Assembly (NCBI GenBank): GCA_022393335.1
Contig: JAJEKB010021191.1
Location: 1,391,930-1,455,929, forward strand
Direction: 5' to 3'
Origin: Macrotrachela quadricornifera
Taxonomy: Eukaryota; Rotifera; Eurotatoria; Philodinida; Philodinidae
DNA: 64,000 bases
Below are positions 36,201 to 48,479 of this stretch, in pieces. The notes beneath the pieces were generated by a model, which was not told where the DNA came from, did not search any database, and saw only the letters and a program-made list of their open reading frames with translations. Every line of letters starts with the position of its first letter. Positions within the stretch are counted from its first letter, which is position 1. A program made the position numbers and the translations under genes.

Positions 36201-36930
36201 TATTTTATTAAAGGAATAATAACTATTGTAGAGTTTGTTCATGAAGAAATGTAATCTCAGAGTGTTATTTTGTCTTCTGATGCACTAGTCTTGGTATAAT
36301 TCTAAAAAATCAAAGTATCTATTTTAGTATACCGTAAAAAGATGTCATTTAACTCGAAAAATATATTTGCCTCTAATGCTTTTGATTGTAAAATAAACGA
36401 GTAATAGCATCGAATATGAAGTATAAGATATTTTCTTTTTAATTTCTTTAGTGTGCTCCTCTACTCTAGTTGAATATGCTTTTCAAGAAATACTTTCAGT
36501 TAATAGATTAGCATAATGTTATTGATCATGTTATGATTAACGAACTGATTCAGACTATGAATTGAAAATATCTTGAAAGATTTATCTTAGAACGAAGAAA
36601 CTCGAGCATTAGGAAAAATATACATGGAGAACATTTTTTAATTATATTAGGAGCTGATTTTGTTCATCTTTATGATTTAACAGTAATAGATATAAAAATC
36701 GGTTTTCCTTGTCTTAAACTTGTTATTTTAGAGTCTTAGAAGATTCTGACCTCCCATCCATTTCTAACATGATTCTTTGTTGATTGAAGTGCAAACATGG
36801 AGAGAAAGAAAAAAAAAAAGAAATACGACAATGTTGTTTATCATTTCTTATCAGTAAGTCATTACAATAGTAAAGAAATAAAATATGCAATGTTATGTAT
36901 TACATTAGTTTAGGACGTCTTTTTTGTTAT
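33207..36930. other. 3.7-kb gene-poor stretch
   Basis: No gene, transposon protein or strong repeat is recognised on either strand. Possible poly(A) signal AATAAAGAG for the FG-GAP gene lies near 33213. Confidence 0.4.
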
Positions 36931-36932
36931 AG
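36931..36932 (+). promoter_or_regulatory. Splice acceptor abutting start codon
   Basis: TTTTTTGTTATAG ends directly at the ATG at 36933. A donor-like GTAAGTC lies about 80 nt upstream (near 36854), so this may close a 5' UTR intron; otherwise it may accept a spliced leader. Confidence 0.4.
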
Positions 36933-38624
36933 ATGAAAAATACAAAGTTCCAAGAATTAACAACACAAGTTTTAGTAAAATTACATGAACATGTATCGGA
37001 TAATGAATCACTCGATCAATGGAAAAAACAAATGTTTAATTTGATTGATCAAATTGGTGAACAAAAATTATCTACTGTATCAATAAATCAACATAATTCA
37101 TCTCTTGATCCCGATGATTGGTCATCTGCTCGATCTACTGCCTATCAAACGCTCGATTCATGTATGAATTATATTCAATATGTGCGTGATCGTCCTGTAT
37201 GGCAACCGGTTCCTCATGATGTTCGAACGGCAATTGAAGATGAACCACTTCCTCAACAAGGTCAATCATTATCAACTGTTTATCATGATGCATCTCGTTA
37301 CATTATACCCTATTCTAGAGGTAGCATACATCCTCGATTTTGGGGTTGGGTTAGTGGTGGAAGTACAATTGGTGGTGTTCTTGCAGATATGATAGCAGCA
37401 ACAATGAATATCAATGCTTGTGCTAGTACTCATAGTGGTGCATTTGTTGAGAGAACGATCATTGAATGGATGCGACAAATATTTAATTTTCCGCAAGATA
37501 CTACCGGTGGTTTAATTGTTACAGGAACATCCATTGCGACAATAATTAGTATGGCAGCAGCTCGTCGACGAGCACTTGCTAATGTTAGAGAAGATGGAAT
37601 TGTCAATGGACCACAACTAGTTGCCTATGCTTCAACAGAAGTACACATATGTGTTATAAAAGCGATGGAATTGTTAGGTCTTGGTTCGAAAGCAATACGT
37701 CGTATACCAGTCGATGATAATTTTCAAATAAAAATTGATGATTTAAAAATAGCGATACAAAATGATCGAGATAAAGGTTTAGTTCCTTTTTGTCTTATTG
37801 GCATTGCAGGTAATTATTTTGATTAGAATTTTCATTTTGTACTATAAATATGTATTGATTGGATAGGCACAGTAAATACAGGTGCTTTCGATAATCTTCA
37901 TGAACTTTCTTCAATTGCTCGTGCTGAAAATATATGGTTTCACGTTGATGGAGCATTTGGTAGTTTTATTATACTTGATCCTCAACGTCGTTATCTTGTC
38001 AAGGGCATTGATCAAGCCGATTCATTAGCATTCGACTTCCATAAATGGTTACATTGTCCATATGATGCAGGTTGTGTTCTAATTCGTGATTATACTTACC
38101 TTGAATCAACATTTGGTGTTCATCAACAATATTTGAGTAAACCTGAACAAAATCCATTAGATAAAAAACACTGGTGTTTTAATTTGGGTATTGAGATTTC
38201 ACGTTCATTTCGTGCATTAAAAGTTTGGTTTCTACTCAAAGAACATGGTATTATGAAACTTGCTCAAAAAATTACTGAGAATTGTGAACAAACTCAATAT
38301 TTATTATCATTATTAGAAAAATATGAACATATTATTCGTATTATTCGTCCTATTTCATTAAATATAATCAATTTTCGATTTGAACCCGAAGAATTTGATA
38401 AAAACAATTATGAATTGCTCGATACGTTCAATAGTCAACTTCTTGTGGATATTCATGAATCAGGTTTTGCAGTTCCATCATCTACACGTATCAATGATCG
38501 TTTTTATATACGTGTGTGTAACGTTAATCATCGAAGTGTTCGTGAAGATTTTGACATATTTATCAATACTCTTCTGAAGTTGTATGAAAATCGACTTCAA
38601 ACTTTTTTAAACAAATTAAAATAG
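36933..38624 (+). CDS. PLP-dependent group II decarboxylase, 2 exons
   Basis: Exons 36933-37809 and 37867-38624 (57-nt intron, phase 1, completing GGC) give 544 residues, a normal length for the aromatic-amino-acid/glutamate decarboxylase family. Visible blocks are IHPRFWGWVSGGSTIGG, GGLIVTGTSIATIISMAAAR (phosphate-binding region), STEVHICVIKAMELLGLG, a GTVNTGAFDNL segment across the splice, FHVDGAFGSF (the Asp that holds the pyridine nitrogen) and FDFHKW with Lys at about residue 352 as the PLP Schiff-base lysine. All key residues are intact, so an active cytosolic amino-acid decarboxylase is likely; substrate unknown. The sequence resembles bacterial-type members rather than animal DOPA or glutamate decarboxylases, which suggests horizontal acquisition followed by intron gain. 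Confidence 0.9.
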
Positions 38625-40129
38625 AATTGCGCAAATCATATTTAGTTATTTTTTTTCCTGATCAGAAGCAAACTTACCGAAACATTTAGAAAATTAGTTG
38701 ATGAAAATCGTTGTTAAAAAAATCCTCTAATTTTTTATATTTTTTTTCCTGAAAACTTAAATTTAGTGATATGAGTGCATGTCATAATAAAAAAAACGCT
38801 CAGTTTTGTCTTTGACAACATTCAAGTAGAACAGAAAGTGACAAATATTGAGCAATATTTTGAATAAGAAAAAATATTATTAAAACTGATTTAGAACTAA
38901 TCTATTCGTCCTCTTGATGCTCAGAAAAAAAAACCTTCATAAGAAAAGGCTATTTTATTAAATAAATGAATCTCATAGACTTATCGGTCGTTGAGGATGG
39001 TCGCTAGTTATTTATTTTGCGATTGATAAGCAATCATGGCAATTGAAAATATGAGCATCTTTCTCAATGAGAATGAGAACGGAAACACAAACATACGCGA
39101 AAGCATTGATATAAGTCGTATGGATACATAGTATTATGAGAGATTTAGGTAAGGAAATTGGTTCTATTGTGATATGTCTGTAATGTATAGAGATCCGTGA
39201 AAGCAGAAGAAGGAAATAACGCAAATGAGAAAATTGAGATTGATATGATGTTCGTTCTTAATACTCTTCGTATCCTATTGAAAGCAAATTTAGTTTCTTG
39301 GAATCTAATAGGAAGGAGTATACCAAAGCCGGACTACGGTTCAGAAAAGTTTTTTCGAAACTATGAATGTGTTTTTTTTTGTTCATCTTGAGAGAATCAA
39401 TTTTCAATAAAAGTTATTTTTCATTCTCAATCCTCTATTAAAACGAACTTATCATAGAAGAATATTGCTATTGATTTGAGAAGATTAGTTCATAAAGTGA
39501 AAACTACATCAATGTAAAGTTATTTTTCTATTTCTCATTTGCAGTTGTTATTCGATGACACAATCTAAATGTTGCAACATCAAGGAGATCACTGCAATCA
39601 TATGTTCCTGTCGGGTATAAAACTAAGTTCATATTATTATATATTATCTGGTTTTGTAATCATTGTATGCATTTGAGATACTCAAACAAAGAACAAAGAG
39701 TTAGTTTTAAATTGTATTCAAAACGCGAAGGTTTCTGAATTTTTTCATTAATTTTTATTTCCCATCATTATCAATCTGACAAGGACGGTTTCAGAACGAT
39801 TCAAGATCAGTGCTGAAATGGATAACACGAATAATTTCGTTATTCATCCTAGGCTCATCATGGATCGAAAAAGCACTGTTTCTGAGAGTAATTGATATAT
39901 TAATAACAGAGGCCAGATGTTGATTTTAGATGTAGTACCTGATACCATCATAAAATTATAGAAGTATTCGGTTCCTAATTATTTGTGATATACCCATCAA
40001 GTATACGATCAATCGCCTGATGTTTCCCGTTTTTTAGCGCAGTTTGATTTTAATCAGTTGCTCTCTTTATTGATTACCATATCTCAAAGATATAGCTCTA
40101 TGAACATGGCCAATTTCTCGAACTACTAC
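38625..40129. other. Intergenic, nothing recognised
   Basis: Short frames only, no known domain. Confidence 0.4.
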
Positions 40130-40518
40130 TCATCTAAAATCATTGGACTTAGTGATGTAGGTATACTATATCTAGGCAGCAATCTTTGTACTGAAATACC
40201 GACAGTAACATCACCACATAAGATCAAGTATCCCTATTTAAGCAATAACTCTTGGAAGAATATAACAAAGCTGATCTTTTTCATTAATCTAGAAGATGTT
40301 GTTCTTCGCAATCATTCCGTTCATCATCGATAAATTTCAGACACTCCAAATCCATAACTTACCCTACAAAAAAACCATTCTATCTGCCGAAAGACATTTT
40401 CAATCTGACTAAACTACAAAAACTAGACTTTATCAACAAAGCGTTCTCTGCTGATGAGATTCAAACAATCAAAACAGAATTCAACAGAGTTCGACTACAT
40501 GTCACTGTGATTGTCTAG
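40130..40518 (+). pseudogene. Leucine-rich repeat protein remnant
   Basis: One frame reads DVGILYLGSNLCTEIPTVTS and YPYLSNNSW, typical of short LRR units (LYLSNN-x-L). It is followed, after stops and shifts, by LPKDIFNLTKLQKLDFINKA, then AFSADEIQTIKTEFNRVR, and the tail ends in TAG at 40516-40518. The C-terminal part matches the end of the SDS22-like LRR proteins that are abundant in bdelloids. The middle is broken, so I call it a pseudogene. It is unrelated in repeat type to the LRR gene near 11 kb. Confidence 0.6.
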
Positions 40519-43500
40519 GTTGTACAATGTGCTCCAGTTGATATCATCAATAGAAACTATAATTTAAATAGCTTTTATCAAAAGAGTTCGTAAGACGAAA
40601 ATATGATGTTTTGTCAAATCATCATTGAATAATCTAGAATAATTTCTTGAATCTATTACAAAGTTTGCTGTATAAATACTTTCTCTATGTCTATCAATGT
40701 GGCGTCATTTTCAGGAGATAATGGTGAACGAGAGTAATTTACAATTAGAAACGATGAAAAGAAAATGTTCTCACTTTCTATTAGTGCAAAATGGACCAAA
40801 TCTTGAGAATGTGAATATAACTCTAGTGAATGTACTGAGTGTAGGGTACTTCAAAAAATACCCTGCTGAAAAGCATCTAGTAAATGAATACTTAAAAGAG
40901 GATTGAACTATTTTATCGAGTTGCTTATATGAAGATGTGTATGTAAAAGAAAACGGTGAAAGACCAGTTGTCATACAAAGTGTGATAAATCTAAGGTACT
41001 CTGTAGAGCTTTCCTCGGTAAAATTATAAGTGCGAATATCTATATAAATACTTGTTCATTCAACAAACTGCTATGGGTACCCAATGCAGTACTTATATCA
41101 ATACAATCACTGAGAATTTTTAAGGCATATATTTAATTGATAAATAGGCGATACGCATTATTTTAGGCGTATCGCAAGCTCTATTACATGTTTACAAAGA
41201 AATTTTTTGAAAGAGATATATCGTTAAATAAGTTTGCTTTCCAAATTGTTAATAATTCCTTATAATCACTAGAGCCTTTCCATTTTTGTTTATCGTATTT
41301 GTTAGTTTCGCAGTCAAGTAAAAAACTGGAAAATACAAGACACTCTCTGAATGTTTTCTTATGGTTTAAAATTTTAGTTGTAACTATCAAAGTATTGTTA
41401 GTGTTTAGAGTATATAGAGAGTAACCTTCCTGCTATTCTAAGTGACTCGTTAACAACTCTGAATTATCATTATTATATACACTCCATGTATTTTCACTTT
41501 CTATAGTGAGTTTTGTCTCTGAATTATTGTAATATACGGCAAATTTCCCACAAACCAATTTATATTTCGTTTTTCTACTATATTAATAAGTTGCTTTGAC
41601 TTTGACCCAGAAGAGTCAGATAAAAAGTAAGCAACAGCTCATCTCAATATGATAGTAATATATGTTCAGTGTATCTTATATTTTTCAATCGTCTACCAAC
41701 TAAAATTTATTGATACTTCAGTTAAGTTATTGTTATTCAAGTTTTTTGATTGGTACATTTTTATTGATCAATTCAATATAAGTCTAAAATAATTAATGAA
41801 ATATTCTGTAAAGTGAAAATTATTTAATTTGTAAATCGGGCGATCATGTCAAACTGAAGCGAATGTAGCTTTAATATCAAACAGATCAACAAGAGCATCT
41901 CGCCTTGTTTTCTTATCTAACAATATTGTATAAAATGCTTCTTCTGGGATGAAAACTAGCTTGATATTTTAGTAAAATTTTTCATTGTTCAAGCTCTGTC
42001 AGTAAGGTTTGTTCGATTACTTTTTCAAGTGATTCTCCAATACAGTTGAAAAGACTGATAGATTGATAACTGACTGGATAATACGACCCTTCTTTGGTTT
42101 AATGAAACAATTGTATGGGTTTTTATATGTTTAATGTTACGTAGATGAATCATATGAAACTATCAGATTTCAACATGTTTCTTCCTTCCCGCTGTATTCT
42201 GTCTATGGTATTTCTCTCTTATCATTATGAGTGGTTTACATATATACATATACACTCCATTTTTATACAGTGTATGTGTGTATAAATGAAATAAACATTT
42301 ATATAGGATAAGTACTTCAGTGTACTTATATACCCAACATGGTATTGATGAAAAAGTTAAGCAAATGGTACATTAGGTATAGAAGTGTACTGAACCACTT
42401 ATCGTATATATATATGTAAACTATTCACAATGATAAGAGGACTGGATGCCTTAGAGAGAATACAAAAGGAAGTGAAATGTTGAAGAATGTATGAAAAAGA
42501 GTAACGTTGGAATATAGTTCAATTGTGGATCAGGAAATTAAGATGATGTGTTATATATTGAACAAGTCATTTATTGTGATTTTTTCAAGGATTTATTGTA
42601 GACCTTGTCAAAACCAGTGAAGCTATTTTTAATTTGTTTGATATTTTACTTTACTTTTTTGGTTGTGATTTGCTTTCAGTTATTTGTAGCAAATGTATTT
42701 TTAATGTTGTTCTTCATGGTATGTATTTGTCTTGTTATTGGTTTATAAAAATTTGGTAATTGGATATGCCTGTTTGATTGTAAAATTTACGAATTGTAAA
42801 CCAAATCAATCGTGAATAAATTTTTTTTTGATATAATAACAATATTAATTTGTTGAAATTGTGCTTTCCACTATTTTTTAAATGAATGTAATAATAGTAT
42901 GTTATTGGTGTAATAATTTGTTTCTTCATTCTTTTTCCATCTATGTTAAACTTCATGTTTTGTCACTTCCTTTAATGCATAGTTTGAATTGATTTGTATG
43001 AATGTTGAAAGAGTCTTTTGCGTAGCTAAAGTAATGTTATCAGTAATAATTTATATATTTGAATCAATCTACTACTTGAGAGTGAAGTTATATTAGAGAA
43101 GATAATGATTTTGTTTCAGGTTTTAATAGTATTTCAAAGGTTAACAGTTCATGTTCACTGAATGAATTTCAATATTAGAAATATATAAAATAAGTAGTTG
43201 ATTGACTAATATTCGATCTATTTTTTCATAAGTTAGACTATCATGGTGTAGACAGAACATAGATGGAAAAGGTTAAAATTGATTTAATTGTTTTTCTTTC
43301 AATCTGTACTATTAATATTTTTACTTTTTTTGTTGATTAATTTATAACATTTTATATGTTCTCTTATTGTCAGTAGTACATCTTCATCTAATTTATCTAT
43401 ATGATTGTTTTTCAAAATGTTATAACCTTTGAGAAATATTGTTCTATTCTTTTGCTCAAGTTTGTTTAAGTATTCGATCTGAATCAAAATGAAAATAAAT

Positions 43501-43984
43501 ATCTATACCCTTTTATTTTCATTTGTTTTTTGCATTTTAACATATAGGAAGGGAGCATCGATATGTTTGATTAAGTTTATTTCTCATTGTTTTGTTCCAA
43601 ACATAATCGTTAACAAACGACGAATAAGTATTCAGATTTTTTCAAAATTAGTGAGGTACTTTGACTGTATTCAAAATCAATAAGAATAGATTTAAGAAAG
43701 CTAGTGTCTTCGATATTTCGTTTGTATTTGATCTATGAACCCGAGTCGAGCGTCTACATTGTACTATCCATGTTTGAAGACTAGCTTCTTATTTATAAAG
43801 AGAAAGATTGTTTGATTTTTTTCGAAAATATGTCATAGTTTAAAATAATCTTATTCAAATCTTTTTAATTTTATTAGTAAAATTCTTGAATCTATTGTAT
43901 TCATTCATTCAATTGCTGAAAACTTTACATATATATTCATCTTTATTGCTTTTATTAATTTTTATTAATAAACTTTTAACAATT
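40519..43984. other. Very AT-rich 3.5 kb; coding-like scraps
   Basis: Two minus-strand frames, 43299-43487 (EYLNKLEQKNRTIFLKGYN...) and 42735-42956 (FNIDGKRMKKQIITPITYY...), have protein-like composition and similar Lys/Asn/Ile bias, and a possibly related frame lies between them. They may be pieces of one decayed gene, but I cannot name a family. Nothing else is recognised. Confidence 0.3.
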
Positions 43985-44555
43985 CCTAGGGCATGCTATT
44001 CGAGACCACATTTGTTTTTCAATGAGTTATTAGATGTTCTGGAATGGTTTGATTTTCAAGTCTTCTTTTATCAAATTATGGGTTTTTTACTTGATTTTGA
44101 CTTATGAAAATACGATTCTTTTGATTACCTGAATGATTGAATTTCAAACTGAAACCATGACTATAGATACGTCTTATAAGTACTAGAAATATGCTGAAGT
44201 TTGAGGCAAAATAATTGTACCCTTATTGGAATATTCACATTTTAAAGAAACATCTGTTTTGAGCTGTATTTCAAAATATAGACATTTTCATGACAAGCTA
44301 ATATCTCGATAAAGATACATTCATTTTGGCTCAAACTTTAGCATGATTCTAGTCTTTATAATGCCTATCTATAGTCAAGATTTCCATTTGAAATTCGATC
44401 GTTGAAGTCTTCAGAAGAATTGTATGTTTATAAGCCAAAATCAAGTAAAAAGCCCATATTTTGATAATAGAAGGCTAGAAAATCAAACCATTCTAGAGCA
44501 TCTAATAACTCACTGACATTTATCATTTGTCAACATGCCCGATCTAAAAATGGCA
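43985..44555. repeat. Long hairpin (foldback) element, about 0.57 kb
   Basis: The arm from about 43990 to 44235 is inverted and repeated at about 44300-44550. Examples are TGAGTTATTAGATGTTCTGG against the complement of a segment at about 44487-44506, and CTTGATTTTGACTTAT against the complement near 44435. The two arms together cover almost the whole element, leaving a loop of only about 60 bp. Identity looks around 75-80 percent by eye. An open frame over the left arm is not a gene. It resembles a non-autonomous foldback transposon. Confidence 0.75.
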
Positions 44556-44864
44556 TGACAGCTGGATATGTTTCCTCGTCAGTTTTAAACTTTCTACTCA
44601 AATCACAATTCAAAATTTTACTAAAATTCACGTTAATTCCGAAATCTTGGTTTTGTCGTTTATAAATTTCAACTACAGTTTTGACTAGAACATGAAAACT
44701 AATTATGATAAATATAGAAGGTTCGCAAATAGTTGCATTCTTTATCGGGAAAAAAATGTCATCTTTAATAGTATGTCCTAGAAATTGATGCGTCTGTATT
44801 CTGTAACGTGATCATTTCATTATACGTATCTGTCAATTAATTATTGTTATGTTTGATTAGTTTT

Positions 44865-44866
44865 AG
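44865..44866 (+). promoter_or_regulatory. Acceptor-like AG before transporter start
   Basis: GATTAGTTTTAG ends 18 nt upstream of the ATG at 44885 with no upstream coding exon. It is a candidate spliced-leader or 5' UTR intron acceptor. Confidence 0.3.
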
Positions 44867-44884
44867 TCATCTGCTAATCTCTCA

Positions 44885-46522
44885 ATGTCGAACTGTAATG
44901 GTCAACATCTAGATGCTGGTGAGTTGAAATTGAAGCATTTTCAAGATGAATCAAACGTAGCTGTTCTGAATGATATGTCAGCAAATTCAATGAATGATGA
45001 TCCGAAAGACAGGAAACTCTTGCGTAAACTTGATCTTCATATTATTCCCACTATGACATTACTTTACTTGCTCAGTTTTCTCGATCGTGTGAATATTGGT
45101 CAAGCAAAATTAAATGGTCTTACGGAAACATTGTATCTGTCTAGTGTACAATACAATACCTGTTTAAGTGTATTCTTTGTAACGTATATATTATTTGAGA
45201 TTCCATCAAATTTAGCTCTAAAAACAATTCGACCAAATCGATGGATACCATTTATTATGATCGCCTGGGGAATTGCTACAATAGTTATTGGATGTGTCAA
45301 ATCTTATGTTGCTCTTCTTATTTGTCGACTTTTATTAGGTGCAGCTGAATCAGGTCTTTTTCCAGGTTAATATTCATTAATTGAAGATTAGCATATCGTA
45401 TATATGTATTTTATATCTTTATTAGGTATTAGTTTTTATTTGTCAAGTTGGTATAAAAGACGTGAACTATCATGGAGGATCAGTATTCTTTATTGCGCTG
45501 TTTCGGTAGCTGGCACATTTGGTGGTATTCTTGCTTATGGAATCAATCATATGCATGGTTTATTAGGTCAAGAAGGTTGGCGTTGGATCTTTTATGTTGA
45601 AGGAGCAGTTACTGTTATCGTTGGAGCAATTTCTCATTTTTTAATCAGTGATTTTCCATCGGATCGACCAAAGTTTCTTACTGAGAGTGAATGTAATCGT
45701 GTTATTATTCGTTTACGTACTGATGCCGGAGCTGATGCAAGTGAATCTTTTAGTTGGTCTCAAGTTGGTTCTGCATTTTTAAATTGGAAATTATATATTT
45801 GGTCATTATGTGGCCTTACTATTTCTATACCAACTCTCTCTCTTGGTTTTTTCTCACCAACGATTATAGCTAATTTAGGATTTGTCAATTATAAAGCACA
45901 ACTTCTTACTGCTCCACCATATGCATTCGCATTTATTACTACAATGATTACTGCCTATCTTTCTGATAAATATGCAAGACGTGGTATTTTCATCATGTTC
46001 TGGTTGATTATTGTTACTATTGCCTATATTATTCTTATTTTCGTCAAAAATTTAGCTACAAAATATTTTGCTATTTTCCTAGCAGTTGGTGGTTTATCTC
46101 CAAGTACATCCATATGTATCAGTTTTCTTTCGTGTAATGTCAGTCCTCCTATAAAACGTGCCACATCAATAGCATTCATGATATCCGTATGCAATATTGG
46201 AGGAGTGATTGGTGGACAAATTTATAGATCTCAAGATGCACCTCGTTTTATTCTTGGTCATTCTATTAATCTTATCTGTTGTGCATTAAGTTTTATTGCT
46301 GTTGCTCTACTTGTCTTTTTTCTTCGATTTGAGAATTTACGACGTGATCGTTTGTATGGAAAAAATTCCATTTATACAACGACAAATATCAATCAACATA
46401 CAATGGATATATTCAGTTTGGATAATGCTGAAAATCGACGAAGATGGGGTTATGAAAACTTATCCGAAGAACAAATTCGTAATTTAGGTGATAAACATGC
46501 TACTTGGCGATATATATTGTAA
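44885..46522 (+). CDS. MFS transporter, ACS/Dal5-like, fungal-type, 2 exons
   Basis: Exons 44885-45365 and 45426-46522 (60-nt intron, GTTAAT...TTATTAG, phase 1) give 525 residues. The opening block DRKLLRKLDLHIIPTMTLLY and the TM1 segment LLSFLDRVNIGQAKLNGL are diagnostic for the anion:cation symporter (allantoate/nicotinate permease) family of fungi. SVFFVTYILFEIPSNL (TM2-3) and RLLLGAAESGLFPG (TM4) follow, split by the intron at the last Gly. EGWRWIFYVEGAVTV and the WGYENLSEEQIRNLGDKH tail also match this family. Twelve TM segments are expected. It probably imports small organic anions such as vitamins or allantoate-like compounds at the plasma membrane. Animals have few close relatives of this type, so fungal horizontal transfer with later intron gain is the best explanation, but it is untested. 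Confidence 0.9.
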
Positions 46523-47155
46523 TACGCCATTTCATTTCCTTTTTTGAAAATGTTTTTTTTTATATGGATGAAAAAAAAATTAATAAAGATTTTGAAGATT
46601 AATTTTAGCCTTTTGATGTACATGACTATCTTCATGGGTCAGTTTCATATTCGTTCAACCGATAGAAAAACTGTCTCAAACAACAAATTGCTTTTTCATT
46701 GAGACCATATTTATCCAATAGGACATAGATATTTGCAGAGATGGGCAAGTCAGCTATTTTTTCACACAAGTCAAGTCATTGGTAAAAAGAAAAAAAGCTG
46801 ATGTCAAGTCATTCACTTCAATTTTTCAAGCTTGATAATCTAATCATATATCAATCTAGTGAAAAAAAAATTACATCAGGAACAGGTGGTAATATACCCA
46901 CATCTGGGAAATCAGATGGACGGTAAACATCAGCTTATGAGATTAAATCACTCATATTCAATTACAATACAATTATAATTGACTTGACTGATGCAATACT
47001 ATAGCTCGCGAATGAATCACTTTCAGTCATGTAATTGCGTATATAGCTGCTGATGGCGATGTTAGATATTTTCTTTTTTGGCAACCAAATAGATTAAACG
47101 ATTAAAAAAAGAATTAAGAAATATCAATGGGTGACAATTTTTCTGATCACCGAAA
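46523..47155. other. Intergenic, nothing recognised
   Basis: AT-rich spacer; the 3' UTR of the transporter is presumably here. No other feature is seen. Confidence 0.4.
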
Positions 47156-47744
47156 AAATATACTTTTGATCACCAGATAAGTTTAGATACAAATGATCAC
47201 CAAGAAAATGTACTTTTGATCACCAAATGTTTTAAAATCGAAGATAGATAGAGAAAAGACGAAAAGAAGAAACACAACGTATAAGCGAAGATAAGCACAA
47301 TGTATATGACAGAAGAACGGAAGGGAAAACACATATGACAGAGAAACGAAAGGAAAATACATACGATAGATAAGGGGAGAGTATTCATATAGTCTATAAG
47401 TAGCTCAGGATTTTCTACGAAACAACAGAGTAACATCAATAGTTATAAAATGTCAAATTTAATCTGTATCAAGTTAGTGATCAAACACGTATTCTACCAT
47501 TAATTAGGTAAACGAAAACCACGAGGGTGTCCGAAGAAAATCGGCACATCTTTGATGTACACACAGACACTAATGAGTCAGTTAAAATGTTGTCAATCGA
47601 ATTTCACAAATAATCGCATTTTTTGTTCTATATAATTTTTGGAAAATAAAATAGTTATACAGTATCAGAAAAAATGGTGATCAAAAGTATACTTTTTTGG
47701 TGATCATTTGTATCTAAACTTATCTAGTGATCAAAAGTATATTT
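47156..47744. repeat. MITE with about 70-bp terminal inverted repeats
   Basis: Bases about 47156-47224 and 47675-47744 are inverted copies. Both contain the stretch AGATAAGTTTAGATACAAAT (or its complement) and repeated TACTTTTGATCACC units, so each arm itself carries short tandem copies of the GATCACC motif. The interior (about 450 bp) has no transposase and only low-complexity frames. No clear target-site duplication was found. Confidence 0.75.
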
Positions 47745-48188
47745 ACTCTAAAAGATTTATCTGTCTCTTCTATGTTGTCTTATATATATCATTTTCTCTT
47801 TCTATTTGTATAGTCTAGTCTACACATTTTGGAACGACACTGTTGTATTGTTTCCGCGTACGATACACTTATTTTTTTTCTTTCTCTATGTGTACTCTAA
47901 TACTATATATTTGTTTTGCCTTATATCCTGTTTATATAGTACTGTGCGCTCTTATTATCTAAACTTCGTTCTCTTTCCACTTTGTCCTTTTATCTCATAG
48001 TTTCTGTTAGTGTAATTTGTATTTTCCAAGGACATCCTTTACTATTGAATAGTATAAAAGGGACGAAGAAAATACGATATGGTACGATTGTTAGTATACA
48101 CATAACATATACATACATTGTTTTTTTAAAGCAGTATCATTTCTACTGAAACTCGTCACAAACTTCACAATACATTCGCATCAACATC
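47745..48188. other. Pyrimidine-rich intergenic stretch
   Basis: T/C-rich sequence with many short pyrimidine tracts and no supported gene. Confidence 0.4.
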
Positions 48189-48198
48189 ATTGGCAAAA

Positions 48199-48473
48199 AT
48201 GATTGCCTCTCTTTCTTACTCTTTGTTTAATCATCATTGTGGCAGAGATTAATGCATTATGTACAGAAAGTGCATGCAGTAATTATATGTCTGGCTCGAC
48301 TTGTTGCTTTGGTGTTGGATGCACTCAACCAGGTTTTTCGTTGCTGTTCTAATGATTTAACTTATTCTTGTCCAGTGAATTATCCAATCTGTTGTGGTGG
48401 TCGCTCAGGATGCTGTCCTTCCGGATCTTATTGTTGCACACGTAACGGAGTTATGAAATGTTGTTCCTATTGA
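48199..48473 (+). pseudogene. Cysteine-rich secreted protein, frameshifted
   Basis: An ATG at 48199 (MIASLS) followed, after a one-base shift, by TLCLIIIVAEINA looks like a signal peptide. The mature part begins ALCTESACSNYMSGSTCCFG. A second one-base shift in a run of five T residues near 48332 then joins it to FRCCSNDLTYSCPVNYPICC, GCCPSGSYCC and MKCCSY. About 18 Cys, many as CC pairs, recall granulin-like modules. No splice signals fit the shifts, so it is a recent pseudogene or the run lengths are misread. A long open frame from 48237 uses a wrong N-terminal frame. Confidence 0.5.
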
Positions 48474-48479
48474 CGAAGT

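Noticed and set aside
43886..44107. Hydrophobic 73-residue plus-strand frame
   Set aside because: It lies over the left arm of a hairpin element and has no similarity to known proteins.
47197..47439. Hydrophobic minus-strand frame of 80 residues
   Set aside because: It is inside a MITE and made of low-complexity purine/pyrimidine repeats.
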